Source: Streptomyces broussonetiae (GTDB taxonomy: Bacteria; Actinomycetota; Actinomycetes; Streptomycetales; Streptomycetaceae). From it: a stretch of 64,000 nt of DNA. Below, piece after piece: positions 34,682-42,846 of the stretch (its first letter is position 1; each line of letters starts with the position of its first letter). Location of the stretch: assembly GCF_009796285.1 (NCBI RefSeq), contig NZ_CP047020.1, forward strand, positions 7,626,001 to 7,690,000, given 5' to 3'. The notes under the pieces are model-generated. The model worked only from the letters and a program-made list of their open reading frames with translations. It had not been told where the DNA came from and did no database searches. The position numbers and the translations under genes are program-made.

Positions 34682-36190
34682 ATGTCCCAGAACGCCACCG
34701 TCGCTGCTTGCGGCGCCGAGACCACACCTGAGAACGTGCCCGACCTGTCGCACCGGCGTCGCTGGTGGATTCTGTTGGTCATCTCCCTGTCCATGCTGAT
34801 GGGTGTCCTCGACGGCACCATCGTGAACATCGCCCTGCCGTCCGCCCAGCACGACCTCGGCTTCTCGGACGCCGACCGGCAGTGGGTGGTCACCGCCTAC
34901 GCGCTCGCCTTCGGCAGCCTGCTGCTGCTCGGCGGCCGGGTCGCGGACCTGGCCGGGCAGAAGGTCACCTTCCTGGTGGGTCTGGCCGGCTTCGCGACCG
35001 CTTCCATGGTGGGAGGTGCGGCGAACGGTTTGGCCATGCTCGTCATCGCGCGCGCAGTTCAGGGCCTGTTCGCCGCCCTGCTGGCCCCGTCGGCCCTGTC
35101 GGTCCTGATGACCACCTTCACCGATCCGCGCGAGAGGGCGAAAGCTTTCACCGTCGCGGGATCGGTCGCCGGTGCCGGCGGAGCCATCGGCCTGATCCTC
35201 GGCGGGGTGCTGACCCAGTACCTGGACTGGCGCTGGACGATGTACGTCAACGTGGTCTTCGCGGGGGTCGCGTTCGTCGGTGGTGCCGCGCTGCTGCACC
35301 GCAGCCCGCGCGACACGTCCTCCAAGCTCGATGTCCTCGGCACTGTACTGGTTTCCATCGGCCTGTTCTGCCTGGTCTACGGGTTCTCGAACGCCGAGAC
35401 GCACGGCTGGGGTTCCCCGGAGACCTGGGGCATGCTGGCGGCCGGCGCCGTACTGGTTTCCGTCTTTGTGTGGTGGCAGACCAGGGCGGCGTACCCGCTG
35501 CTGCCCTTGCGGGTCCTCCTGGACCGTAACCGCGGGGCCTCCTTCGCCGCCCTCTTCGTCACCGGCGCCGGCATGTTCGGCGTGTTCCTGTTCCTCACCT
35601 ACTACCTCCAGCAGAGCCTCGGCTACAGCACCCTGAAGACGGGCTTCGCCTTCCTGCCCATGATCGTGGCGTCCTCTTCCGCCTCCGCGGTGGCCAACAA
35701 CGTCCTGGTGCGGCGCATAGGTCCCAAGCCGGTGGTTCCGCTGGGGATGGCCATCGCGGCCGCCGGCCTGGTGTGGATGACCACGCTGGACCTGGGCAGC
35801 GGATACATGACGCAGGTGCTGCCCCAGCTGGTGCTCGTCGGCATCGGGCTGGGCACGGTGATCGCGCCCGCGATGAGCCTGGCCACCTCCGGTATGGCCG
35901 CGGCCGATGCCGGAGTCGCGTCCGCCGCCGTCAACACCGTCCAGCAGGTGGGTGGGTCCATCGGCGTCGCCCTGCTCAGCACGATGGCCTCCGACGCCGC
36001 CACGAACTACCTCTCCGGCCGTGACCCCAAGGACCCCGGCGTCCTGGCGCAGGCCGGTCTCGAGGGCTACTCCACGGCCTACTGGTGGTCGACGGCCGTC
36101 TTCGTGTTGGGTCTGGTGGTGACCGTACTGCTGTACCGCCGTGGCGTGCCGCAGCACGACGAGAGCGCCGCACCCGTCGTGCACATGTAG
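34682..36190 (+). CDS. MFS transporter, DHA2 (EmrB/QacA-like) drug exporter
   Basis: 502 residues, ATG with GGAGGG about eight bases upstream. About 14 TM helices. Motif D1-like MLMGVLDGTIVNIALPSAQHDLG in TM1, ALAFGSLLLLGGRVADLAGQKVTF (motif A) and GAIGLILGGVLTQYLDWRWTMYVN (motif C/antiporter region) identify the 14-TM DHA2 family. It likely exports a drug or metabolite by proton antiport. It is flanked by TetR genes on both sides, 33573 upstream and 36319 downstream, so either could control it. Confidence 0.92.
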   Translation: MSQNATVAACGAETTPENVPDLSHRRRWWILLVISLSMLMGVLDGTIVNIALPSAQHDLGFSDADRQWVVTAYALAFGSLLLLGGRVADLAGQKVTFLVGLAGFATASMVGGAANGLAMLVIARAVQGLFAALLAPSALSVLMTTFTDPRERAKAFTVAGSVAGAGGAIGLILGGVLTQYLDWRWTMYVNVVFAGVAFVGGAALLHRSPRDTSSKLDVLGTVLVSIGLFCLVYGFSNAETHGWGSPETWGMLAAGAVLVSVFVWWQTRAAYPLLPLRVLLDRNRGASFAALFVTGAGMFGVFLFLTYYLQQSLGYSTLKTGFAFLPMIVASSSASAVANNVLVRRIGPKPVVPLGMAIAAAGLVWMTTLDLGSGYMTQVLPQLVLVGIGLGTVIAPAMSLATSGMAAADAGVASAAVNTVQQVGGSIGVALLSTMASDAATNYLSGRDPKDPGVLAQAGLEGYSTAYWWSTAVFVLGLVVTVLLYRRGVPQHDESAAPVVHM

Positions 36191-36318
36191 CGGGACAAGC
36201 AGTGCTTTGAGGGCCCACCTTCAAGGGGGCGAACAGGGTCTTTGCGGCTCCCCTCCCCTGCTCAACGGATGTCCCATAGTGGCTGCGACTCGGGTTCTAT
36301 CAGCGGAAGGTGTACCAG

Positions 36319-36804
36319 GTGGGAGATCGAACAGATCCGCGTCTCTTGCGCAGTCGTGAGGCCATGGTCGCGGCGGCCACCGCGTTGCTCACGGAAGGTG
36401 GGCTGGAGGCCGTGACACATCAAACGGTTGCGACTCGTGCCGGCGTCGCCAGGGCAACCGTCTACCGGCACTGGCCGAGCCTTCTCGACCTCCGCCTGGC
36501 CGCGCTGGAGGCCGGCATGCCCCCTCTCCCTCCGGTACCCGAGGAGCTTCGGGCCGCTTCGGGCAACGATCCGCGAGCCGAACTCATTTACCGCCTGAAC
36601 GTGCTCGCCGAGCGTTGGGACGACGAGCAATCGGGGGCCGTCCTTGCCGCGGTCCTCGGGGGCTCACGGCACGACGAAGGTATGCGCCGCCTCCGGGAGT
36701 CACTGCTGAACCAGATCGCCGACGCCCTGCGCCCGGCGGTTGCCACAGCCGTCGAGCGCGGCCAGCTCCGGCCCGACGTCACCACCTGGGGCGCGACACC
36801 GTGA
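36319..36804 (+). CDS. TetR family regulator with shortened C-terminal domain
   Basis: 161 residues from the GTG at 36319 (GGAAGG eight bases upstream; a GTG at 36310 is too close to that site). The HTH is SREAMVAAATALLTEGGLEAVTHQTVATRAGVARATVYRHWPSLLDL. After QLRPDVTTWGATP the frame stops at 36804. In the next frame the typical TetR ending VDAALRGWSQA continues to 36848. The expected ~35-40 residue segment between them (the usual 'YYRRL...' part) is missing, so an internal deletion with frameshift has shortened the ligand domain. DNA binding may survive and dimerisation is doubtful. Confidence 0.7.
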   Translation: MGDRTDPRLLRSREAMVAAATALLTEGGLEAVTHQTVATRAGVARATVYRHWPSLLDLRLAALEAGMPPLPPVPEELRAASGNDPRAELIYRLNVLAERWDDEQSGAVLAAVLGGSRHDEGMRRLRESLLNQIADALRPAVATAVERGQLRPDVTTWGATP

Positions 36805-36848
36805 ACGCCGTCGTGGACGCCGCTTTGCGAGGTTGGTCCCAGGCGTAG

Positions 36849-37346
36849 CGGCTTGCGGTCACGAAGCAAGCCAGGCCATCCGTCCGACAAGGTTTCCGGC
36901 CTTCAATTCTTCGCAGCGGGTTACGCCTTCCTTCCGCAGCGCTTCGCCGACCACGTTCGCCGATGCTCTGCTGGCCTGGACGATGTACATGGCCCCGGCA
37001 GGGCTCCAGGAACCGCGGCCTCTGGCAGTGGCCAGGACCCTGGAGGCCAGCGTTCGGCTCGCTCTCGGCGGCACTGCCTGGAACCGGCCAAGCCCGACAC
37101 CCCATCGAGTGCACCGCAACGACTTCCCTACTGTGCTCACCGAGGACAGCGAGGAGCACCGTCGGCTTCGTCCCTGGGGTCACGCAGTCGGCGGGGCCGT
37201 GCGTGCAGGCAGACGATCGACCGCAGGATCAGGGAGGAGGGCACCGGCTTCGCCACGCCCGAGGCTCGACACCAGCACCGACTGATCTTCCCAGCAGGAG
37301 AACTGCGGGGCGCACAACGGCAGCCGGCGCGGGCGGCCCGGTTACG
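36849..37346. other. Region of unclear content between TetR and IclR genes
   Basis: About 500 bases. A minus-strand frame of 93 codons (36859-37140, ending LRKEGVTRCEELKAGNLVGRMAWLAS) has moderately coding-like third positions but matches nothing recognised and lacks a clear ribosome site. It may be gene debris. Nothing else is supported. Confidence 0.3.
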
Positions 37347-38180
37347 CTACCGGTGCCCGTATGCGGCTTCGACTGGCATGGTCCGACCACCGTCCTCGAC
37401 GAGACGGCGGGAAATCGCACGGGCCGTCGCGCGCACGGCCGGTCCGTACCCCGGGTTCGGCGAACCGGTGCCGGGCGCCACGACCGACAACGCCGCGACC
37501 ACCTCGCTGCCGTCACGTACCGGCGCGGCCACGGTGCTCACCTTCCATGGACGGTTCTGGTGGCCGACAGCGTGATCACCGCGTCGTACCTCCGCCAGCA
37601 CGCGACGCAGGTCGGCGGGGGTGCGGATGTCGTCGTCGTGCTCCGGCGCATAGGCGGCGATGGCCTGCTCCTGGACGGCCGGTGGGGCGAAGGCGAGAAG
37701 CACCAGTCCTACGCCGGTGGATGCCAGAGGAAGGCGGCCCCCCACGCGGTAGCGCACGGGGCTCGCATCACGCGCTGACAGCCGCTCGACGAGCAGCGCC
37801 TCCCCCTGGTCCCGCACGGCGAGCAGGACATGCTGACGCGTGACGTGGAAGAGATCCTCCATGAACGGCATCGCCACCGATCGCAGCCCGTGACCGCGCG
37901 GGGCCAGGGAAGCGGTCTCCAGCAGCCGAAGACCCACGACGAAGCGGCCGTCGCCGAGGCGTTCCAGAGCGCCCACGTTCATCAGAGACCGGGCGAGCCG
38001 GAGAGCACTGCTGCGGGGGATGCCGCTTCGCTGTGCGAGTTCGGCAAGCGTCTGCGCACGATGGTCACCGTCGAAGCTGCCGAGCAGGAGGAAAGCCCGG
38101 TCGATCACCGGTTGTCCCTCAGCCGGCCTGCCCCCGCGTCTCCTGGGGGCACCACCGTCGGCGGTCGCCATTTCATTCAT
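37347..38180 (-). CDS. IclR family transcriptional regulator
   Basis: 277 residues from the ATG at 38180 (a TTG at 38198 would add six residues; another ATG follows at 38171). The winged HTH is PVIDRAFLLLGSFDGDHRAQTLAELAQRSGIPRSSALRLARSLMNVGALERLGDGRFVVGLRLLETAS. The effector domain has VLLAVRDQGEALLVERLSAR and the conserved ending ISVVAPVRD-like sequence STVAAPVRDGSEVVAALSVVAP. It is divergent from the amidohydrolase at 38261 with an 80-bp gap, so it probably controls that gene, activating or repressing it with a substrate-derived effector. Confidence 0.9.
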   Translation of the reverse strand: MNEMATADGGAPRRRGGRPAEGQPVIDRAFLLLGSFDGDHRAQTLAELAQRSGIPRSSALRLARSLMNVGALERLGDGRFVVGLRLLETASLAPRGHGLRSVAMPFMEDLFHVTRQHVLLAVRDQGEALLVERLSARDASPVRYRVGGRLPLASTGVGLVLLAFAPPAVQEQAIAAYAPEHDDDIRTPADLRRVLAEVRRGDHAVGHQNRPWKVSTVAAPVRDGSEVVAALSVVAPGTGSPNPGYGPAVRATARAISRRLVEDGGRTMPVEAAYGHR

Positions 38181-38260
38181 CGGAATCACCGCTGCCAATG
38201 TACGGCACGCTTCCTACGGTGGCTGGCACTGACAGGGGCCCCGCAGAAAGGGAGAATTGT

Positions 38261-39220
38261 ATGGCCGCGACCGGGTTCATCGATGTGCACGCCCACTTCG
38301 TCACCGACAGCTATGTGGCGGCGGCTCGAGCCGCCGGTGTCGAACATCCCGACGGGATGCCCGGCTGGCCCGCGTGGGGCGTCGAAGAGCATCTCGACAT
38401 GATGAAGCGCTCAGGGATCGACAAGTCCTACCTGTCGATCTCCTCGCCCGGAGTGCACTTCGGGGACGACAGCGAGGCCCGGGCTCTCGCACGTGAGGTC
38501 AATGAGTTCGGCGCCCGGGTCCGCACGGAGGACCCGCAGCGGTTCGGTCTCTTCGCCTCCCTGCCCCTGCCGGACGTCGAGGGCTCGCTCGCCGAGGCCG
38601 CCCACGCGCTCGACGTCCTCGGTGCAGACGCAGTGGTGGTGGAAACCAACCACCATGGCCTCTACCTCGGTGACCCCCGGTTCGAGCCGCTGTGGGAGGA
38701 GCTCGACCGCCGCAGCGCCGTCGTCTTCGTTCACCCCACGTCAGCGCCCCACGCCGACGAGCTTGCTCTCGGCCGGCCACGGCCGATGCTGGAGTTCCTC
38801 TTCGACACTGCCCGCACCGCGAGCGACCTGCTCCTGCGCGGTGTCCTCGCCCGCCGTCCGCGGATCCGCTGGATCCTGACACACGGCGGAGGTGTACTGC
38901 CGCTGCTCGCCGACCGGATGGAACTCTTCCGCACCCACGTCGGCGGCGGCGCCGTCGACGCGCCGAGCGCCGTCGAGCAACTCGGCCGACTCTGGTACGA
39001 CATGGCCGGCACGCCCTTCCCGCGCCAGGTCCCGGCCTTCGGCGCGGCCTTCGGCACCGAGCGTCTCCTCTATGGCAGCGACTACTGCTGGACGCCCATT
39101 GACGCGGTGCTCGCTCAGGTCACCTCCATCGACTCCGCCGTGCAGCCGTCCGCCACCGTCACCTGGCGGGACCTCACCACCCACAATGCTGGCCGCTTGT
39201 TCGACACCGACGCACGGTGA
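38261..39220 (+). CDS. Amidohydrolase, ACMSD (aminocarboxymuconate decarboxylase)-like
   Basis: 319 residues, ATG with AAGGGAGA nine bases upstream. It is a TIM-barrel metal-dependent enzyme of the amidohydrolase_2 group: FIDVHAHF (His10, His12), VVFVHPTSAPH, WILTHGGGVLPLLADR and YGSDYCWTP carry the metal and catalytic residues. The group includes decarboxylases acting on aromatic and muconate acids and some hydrolases. Control by the divergent IclR fits aromatic catabolism. The precise substrate cannot be read from sequence. Confidence 0.88.
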   Translation: MAATGFIDVHAHFVTDSYVAAARAAGVEHPDGMPGWPAWGVEEHLDMMKRSGIDKSYLSISSPGVHFGDDSEARALAREVNEFGARVRTEDPQRFGLFASLPLPDVEGSLAEAAHALDVLGADAVVVETNHHGLYLGDPRFEPLWEELDRRSAVVFVHPTSAPHADELALGRPRPMLEFLFDTARTASDLLLRGVLARRPRIRWILTHGGGVLPLLADRMELFRTHVGGGAVDAPSAVEQLGRLWYDMAGTPFPRQVPAFGAAFGTERLLYGSDYCWTPIDAVLAQVTSIDSAVQPSATVTWRDLTTHNAGRLFDTDAR

Positions 39221-39251
39221 CCGCCCGACCTGAAGGAACGGTCGTGAGCAA

Positions 39252-39611
39252 GTGGGTCTGACGACGGCGGTCGTCACAGCAGCACCGCGGTCCGGGTTGC
39301 TGGGGCGGCTCTGCCGTCAGCCGGCGGAGCTGCGGCTGATGCGCCACGGCGTTCTGGTCTGCGAGGTCGCCGACTCCAGCAGTACCCAGCCTCACCACTC
39401 GCTGGGGCTGCCGCCACAGCCAGAGCCGCAAGACGATCTGGTTCGAGCAGCGCATCCAACCTTGTTCCTACTGAGCCCCCGAGCGGCGTTGAAGCCGCTC
39501 ACTCAAGCGAGGGTCGGCCGCGGAGTCGCGGCGTACATCCTGACCGAGGCCGGCATCGACCCGGCCGCCCTCGACGCCACGACTGCGGACATCCACTCAC
39601 CATGGCGGTGA
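39252..39611 (+). pseudogene. Fragment of a HATPase/SpoIIE-type protein fused to unrelated sequence
   Basis: The segment PAELRLMRHGVLVCEVADSSSTQPH (about 39318-39395) matches, residue for residue in pattern, the HATPase end of the phosphatase at 44462 (PSRLRLIQHRVLTCEVFDSNTGQPR). The N box and the G2 box are missing on either side. The remainder, VGRGVAAYILTEAGIDPAALDAT..., is from another source. It is best read as a recombined gene remnant, not a functional gene. Confidence 0.4.
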
Positions 39612-39664
39612 ACGCCGAGGCGCAGACGTCCGTGTGCCTGCCTCAGGTCGCACCCTGACAGGAC

Positions 39665-40090
39665 TCACCCTTCGGCGAGGAAGTGCGCCAGCAAGTGGTC
39701 GAAGTCGCTGTGGCCGAGCTCGGCCCCCCGGGGCACCACTGCCTCCGTTTCCTGCAGGAACGCCTTGAATTCCTGCGCTGGGGCCTTGAGCAGGGCCGTA
39801 CCGGCCGGCGGGTTGAGAAGGATGTACAAGTCGCGGCAGCCCTCCTCGCCGGTGGGCCATATGCGAACGTCTCCCTCGCCGGCGGGGCCCTCCAGGCCGT
39901 CGATCAGCAAATCGCGCCCGATGATCCATTCCACCGGCTCGTCGCTGTCGACATCGGTGGTGAATGCGGCATGGACCACATAGGGATCACTCGGCTCGTA
40001 CCGCAGATTCATGACCACGGGCAAGGACGTCGCATGAACGCCGACAAGCTTCACAGGCAGCCCCTGGATCACAGTTCTCAATGACTTCAT
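39665..40090 (-). CDS. SsgA-like sporulation/cell-division regulator (SALP)
   Basis: 141 residues, ATG at 40090. SsgA/SsgB-family features: LPVVMNLRYEPSDPYVVHAAFTTD, DEPVEWIIGRDLLIDGL, GEGDVRIWP, and LYILLNPPAGTALLKAPAQEFKAFLQETEAVVPRGAE. SALPs are small actinomycete proteins that place FtsZ and peptidoglycan synthesis during sporulation septation. The protein is full length for the family. A paralogue lies at 41021-41446 in the same orientation, separated by a NIPSNAP gene and an IS110 fragment. Confidence 0.9.
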   Translation of the reverse strand: MKSLRTVIQGLPVKLVGVHATSLPVVMNLRYEPSDPYVVHAAFTTDVDSDEPVEWIIGRDLLIDGLEGPAGEGDVRIWPTGEEGCRDLYILLNPPAGTALLKAPAQEFKAFLQETEAVVPRGAELGHSDFDHLLAHFLAEG

Positions 40091-40502
40091 TGGGTCTTAC
40101 TCCTGGTGCTTTGAGTCATCCGGGGAGGGCCATCGAAAGGGCTGTCGCCGGATTCAAAGGGGCTGCACAGACGGGGTTGCTGCGAGGGACCGGTGGTGAT
40201 CGGCACGAGGACACCCGCAGGAGCAGTTCTTCGTGCCGTCGCCAGGGTGGCCGGCCGGCGGGAGCAGTCGAGGCCACCACTTTCGGCCGGGGCCATCACG
40301 AAGATGTGGCCAACGGTGGTTGCCGGACAGAGGGCGCCCTTGGTCTCAGCGATCGACGCTGTACCGGTCGTGGTGGTAGTGAACCGACTCGTCGCGGTCC
40401 CACCTCGACGCCGGCCGCGGTTGCCGGGGCCCGGTCACGCAGGGCAGAGCCGTCCCTGCCCTGGACCGGAACGGCATGCTGTCCGAGTCCGAGGAGATGC
40501 AC
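40091..40502. other. Intergenic region upstream of SALP and IS110 fragment
   Basis: About 410 bases. It must contain the promoter of the minus-strand SALP gene next to 40090, and the last ~100 bases may be the untranslated left part of the IS110 element. No gene or clear repeat is visible. Confidence 0.3.
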
Positions 40503-40625
40503 ATGACCACACAGGTGCCCTGCTCATGGGTCGGTATCGATACCGGCAAGGGCCGCCACTGGTGGGTCGCCGTCGACGACACCGGAACCACCATCGCAGG
40601 GCCGCCGGATACCGGCCTTTCTGGC
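40503..40625 (+). pseudogene. IS110-family transposase, N-terminal fragment
   Basis: The frame starts MTTQVPCSWVGIDTGKGRHWWVAVDDTGTT. This is the DEDD_Tnp_IS110 opening, where the first catalytic Asp sits in 'VGIDTGK'. Similarity fades within about 40 codons and the rest of the transposase is absent. It is a dead IS remnant lying between two SALP paralogues. Confidence 0.7.
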
Positions 40626-40650
40626 CGCGTCGCCCGTCGCGGGCCGACGG

Positions 40651-40980
40651 TCAGCGCAAGGGTGAGTCCACGGTGGGCGTCAGGAGGGTCTCGTCGAGGC
40701 CGACGATCTGGCTGATGTCGAAGCCCTCCATGTCCGCGCGGAATTCAGGACTCGACAGGTATGCCTCCAGCCGCTCCTGCACGTCCTCGGCGTCCTTGTA
40801 GGAAACGAGGGCGTACAGCCGGGGAGTGTCGCTTCCGGGCGCCGAGGGCACCGTCCAGACGCCGTGGGTGGTGATCCGGTGCTTGGCCATACCGGGAATG
40901 TGCTGGGCCCAGATCTTCTCGTAGGCGGTGAGCGCGTCGGAGCTGCGCAGGGTGTAGACGCGAAGCTGGTACTGGGGCAT
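40651..40980 (-). CDS. NIPSNAP family protein
   Basis: 109 residues from the ATG at 40980. It is an alpha/beta ferredoxin-like-fold protein starting MPQYQLRVYTLRSSDALTAYEKIWAQHIPGMAKHRITTHGVWTVPSAPGS, with LYALVSYKDAEDVQERLEAYLSSPEFRADMEGF, as in NIPSNAP/DUF-type dimeric proteins. Many act in small-molecule metabolism as dimeric alpha-beta barrels. The gene lies between two SALP genes on the same strand, about 40 bases downstream of the second. A link to sporulation is only positional. Confidence 0.82.
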   Translation of the reverse strand: MPQYQLRVYTLRSSDALTAYEKIWAQHIPGMAKHRITTHGVWTVPSAPGSDTPRLYALVSYKDAEDVQERLEAYLSSPEFRADMEGFDISQIVGLDETLLTPTVDSPLR

Positions 40981-41020
40981 GACACTGGTTCCTTTACTTC
41001 TGAGCATGGATGGTCGGTGG

Positions 41021-41446
41021 TCAGCCTCGGGGGAGGAGGTGTGCCAGTTCGGCATCCCAGTCGATGAGTCCGGACTCGGTACCTTGTGGCACCAGAGCCT
41101 GGGTGTCCTGAAGGAAGGACGAGATGTCCTGCACGGGGGCCTCGAGCAAGGCCGTGCCTGTGGAAGACCCGAGGGCGATGTAGATCGACTCGTTACCCCG
41201 CCCTGCGGCCGACCAGATCCGGACCTCCCCATGACCTGCGCAACCGTTCAGGCCGTCGGCCAGAAGGTCACGCCCCAGGACCCATTCGACCGGCTCGTCG
41301 CTGTGGACGAAAAAGGCGGCACGGACGACGTAGGGATCTGCAGGCTCGTACCGCAGCCGCATGCACAAGGGCTGTGAGTAGGTGCGTGAGATGACGAGCT
41401 GTGCGGTCACCGCCCGAACCACGGTCCTCGAAGACTCCATGGGCAT
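41021..41446 (-). CDS. Second SsgA-like regulator (SALP)
   Basis: 141 residues, ATG at 41446. It is paralogous to the protein at 39665: LCMRLRYEPADPYVVRAAFFVHSDEPVEWVLGRDLLADGL, GEVRIWSAAG, SIYIALGSSTGTALLEAPVQDISSFLQDTQALVPQGTE. It is the same length and layout with clear divergence, so an old local duplication or two separate acquisitions. It probably forms a transcript with the NIPSNAP gene 40 bases downstream. Confidence 0.9.
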   Translation of the reverse strand: MPMESSRTVVRAVTAQLVISRTYSQPLCMRLRYEPADPYVVRAAFFVHSDEPVEWVLGRDLLADGLNGCAGHGEVRIWSAAGRGNESIYIALGSSTGTALLEAPVQDISSFLQDTQALVPQGTESGLIDWDAELAHLLPRG

Positions 41447-41784
41447 TCACTCCAAGGCACCCCCCTTGCCTCGGCTGCGCCCCGGCGCTCGTGGCGACAA
41501 GCACGCATCGAATCAGGAGGTGTTCAGCAGGGCCCGGGCGCCGGACAGCATCGGCGGACCGTGCGGGTCGTGGCGTCGCGGCAGTTGAAGCGACGCGCGC
41601 TTGTGGCACGTGGTGGTGCCGCAGGCAGGTTCAGAGGGGGAGCAGGGTGCAGGCCCTCGCTCGATCGCCCGCCCGGGCGGCGGGCAGGGGACCGCTGATC
41701 CGTGACCAGCGGTCGCATCCCCGCGCCGACAGGCGTTGAGGTGAGAGGTGCAGCCTCCGCTCAGGGGCACAGGCGGGACCCGTC
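41447..41784. other. Intergenic region between SALP and secreted-protein genes
   Basis: About 340 bases in which no convincing gene was found. It includes the upstream region of the minus-strand SALP and the 3' flank of the secreted protein gene. Confidence 0.35.
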
Positions 41785-42267
41785 CTACCGGTCACCGTGG
41801 TTCCGGCCGTAGTGGTCCCATCCGTAGGAGTCCCAGCCACCGTGGCTCCGGTCGAAGTGGTCCCAGCCGAAGTAGTCCCGGTCACCGCGGTTCCAGTCAT
41901 GGTGGTCCCAGCCCCGGCCGTCGCTCTCGTAGCGGTTCCAGTCGTACCGGTAGGACCTGTCGGACTTCCACCCGCGCCCCTCGTCGTCCCAGCGGTAGCA
42001 GCGACCGTCGCGGCTGTGCCAGAGGGAGCCGGCGACATGGTCGTCGTGGTGCCAGCCACGGTTTGCGTCCCAGCAGTAGCCCTGCTCGATCAGGTAGCCC
42101 ACGCCGTGGTCCCAGCGGTAGTCGGCGGGGTTGACCTCGGCCGACCGCTGGACGTGTACGGAGGCGGGAGTCGCGGCCGAAGCGGTGCCCCCGGCACCGA
42201 CAACGGCGACACCCGCGACCGCCACGGAGGAAACGGCGACAGCAATCCGCTTCGTGAGCTTCTTCAT
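41785..42267 (-). CDS. Secreted Trp/His/Asp-rich protein
   Basis: 160 residues, ATG at 42267 behind GGAAGG-like sequence. The Sec signal peptide is MKKLTKRIAVAVSSVAVAGVAVVGAGGTASA, with cleavage after ASA (about residue 31). The mature part opens with ADYRWDHGVGYLIEQGYCWDANRGWHHDDHVAGSLWHSRDGRCYRWDDEGRGW, containing two cysteines. The last ~45 residues are short repeats of W-D-x-(H/Y/F) type (GWDHHDWNRGDRDYFGWDHF). It has no known enzyme motif. A metal- or surface-binding extracellular role would fit the His/Asp/Trp richness but is speculative. Its promoter region contains the two distant TetR-type palindromes. Confidence 0.7.
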   Translation of the reverse strand: MKKLTKRIAVAVSSVAVAGVAVVGAGGTASAATPASVHVQRSAEVNPADYRWDHGVGYLIEQGYCWDANRGWHHDDHVAGSLWHSRDGRCYRWDDEGRGWKSDRSYRYDWNRYESDGRGWDHHDWNRGDRDYFGWDHFDRSHGGWDSYGWDHYGRNHGDR

Positions 42268-42361
42268 GATCTTTCCTTCCGGTTGGTGCGATCTGCACCA
42301 ACGGCTGCTTTTGCAGGCGATGTGAGGCGCCTGGCGTTGTGGCGTTGTCCGTCAAGCAGTT

Positions 42362-42376
42362 CCATACGTTGTACGG
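42362..42376. promoter_or_regulatory. Distant copy of the P450-locus TetR operator
   Basis: CCATACGTTGTACGG has the same layout and half-sites as the operators at 33451-33576. It lies about 95 bases upstream of the secreted-protein start (42267, minus strand) and 255 bases upstream of the ferredoxin start. Confidence 0.65.
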
Positions 42377-42395
42377 AATCGCCCTGCCAGGATAA

Positions 42396-42410
42396 CCATA
42401 CGACGTATGG
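42396..42410. promoter_or_regulatory. Distant perfect copy of the P450-locus TetR operator
   Basis: CCATACG-A-CGTATGG is a perfect 7-1-7 palindrome, nearly identical to the site at 33450-33464. Two sites 34 bases apart mirror the paired layout at 33.45-33.58 kb. This supports shared control of the ferredoxin locus or the secreted-protein gene by the TetR of 33573. Confidence 0.7.
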
Positions 42411-42630
42411 AAATGGGGCGGCGGTGACAGTGACTCGGGTCACCCGGACCACCTGACCGAAGGGAGGTACCTGAACGCTTCTCAGCAACTGGAAGGTGGT
42501 TGCCGGGAGTTCGTCTCCTTCCCCCTCACCCCGCTGGCCCGAATACCAGCTCTCCATCACAAGGCATGTAGGCACTCAGCTCTGGCCCCATGCTGGAGAG
42601 GAGGGGGGTGCGACAACGGAGGAAGAAGTG

Positions 42631-42846
42631 GTGGAGATGCGGACCGTTGTCGACCTCACACGCTGCCAGGGATATGCGCAGTGCGTGTTCCTCGCCCCTG
42701 AGGTGTTCGAGCTGCACGGGGAGGAGGGGCTGCTGTACGCCACTGCCGTCCCGGACGACCAGGTGGAGCGGGTACGCCAGGCCGCGGCGGCGTGCCCGGT
42801 GCAGGCGATCCTTCTCGGGGAAGAGGTGAGCACCGGTGCCCGGTGA
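42631..42846 (+). CDS. Ferredoxin of P450-partner type
   Basis: 71 residues from the GTG at 42631, with GGAGGA seven bases upstream (ATG 42637 and GTG 42628 are alternatives). MRTVVDLTRCQGYAQCVFLAPEVFELHGEEGL and AAAACPVQAILLGEE are the cysteine elements of small 3Fe-4S/4Fe-4S ferredoxins that feed electrons to actinomycete P450s. It is followed by remnants of a ferredoxin reductase and a P450, so its original partners are broken here. It could still serve another P450 in the genome. Confidence 0.88.
   Translation: MEMRTVVDLTRCQGYAQCVFLAPEVFELHGEEGLLYATAVPDDQVERVRQAAAACPVQAILLGEEVSTGAR

Noticed and set aside
34613..36184. 523-codon minus-strand frame opposite the MFS gene
   Set aside because: Gly/His/Arg/Gln-rich shadow of the membrane protein gene.
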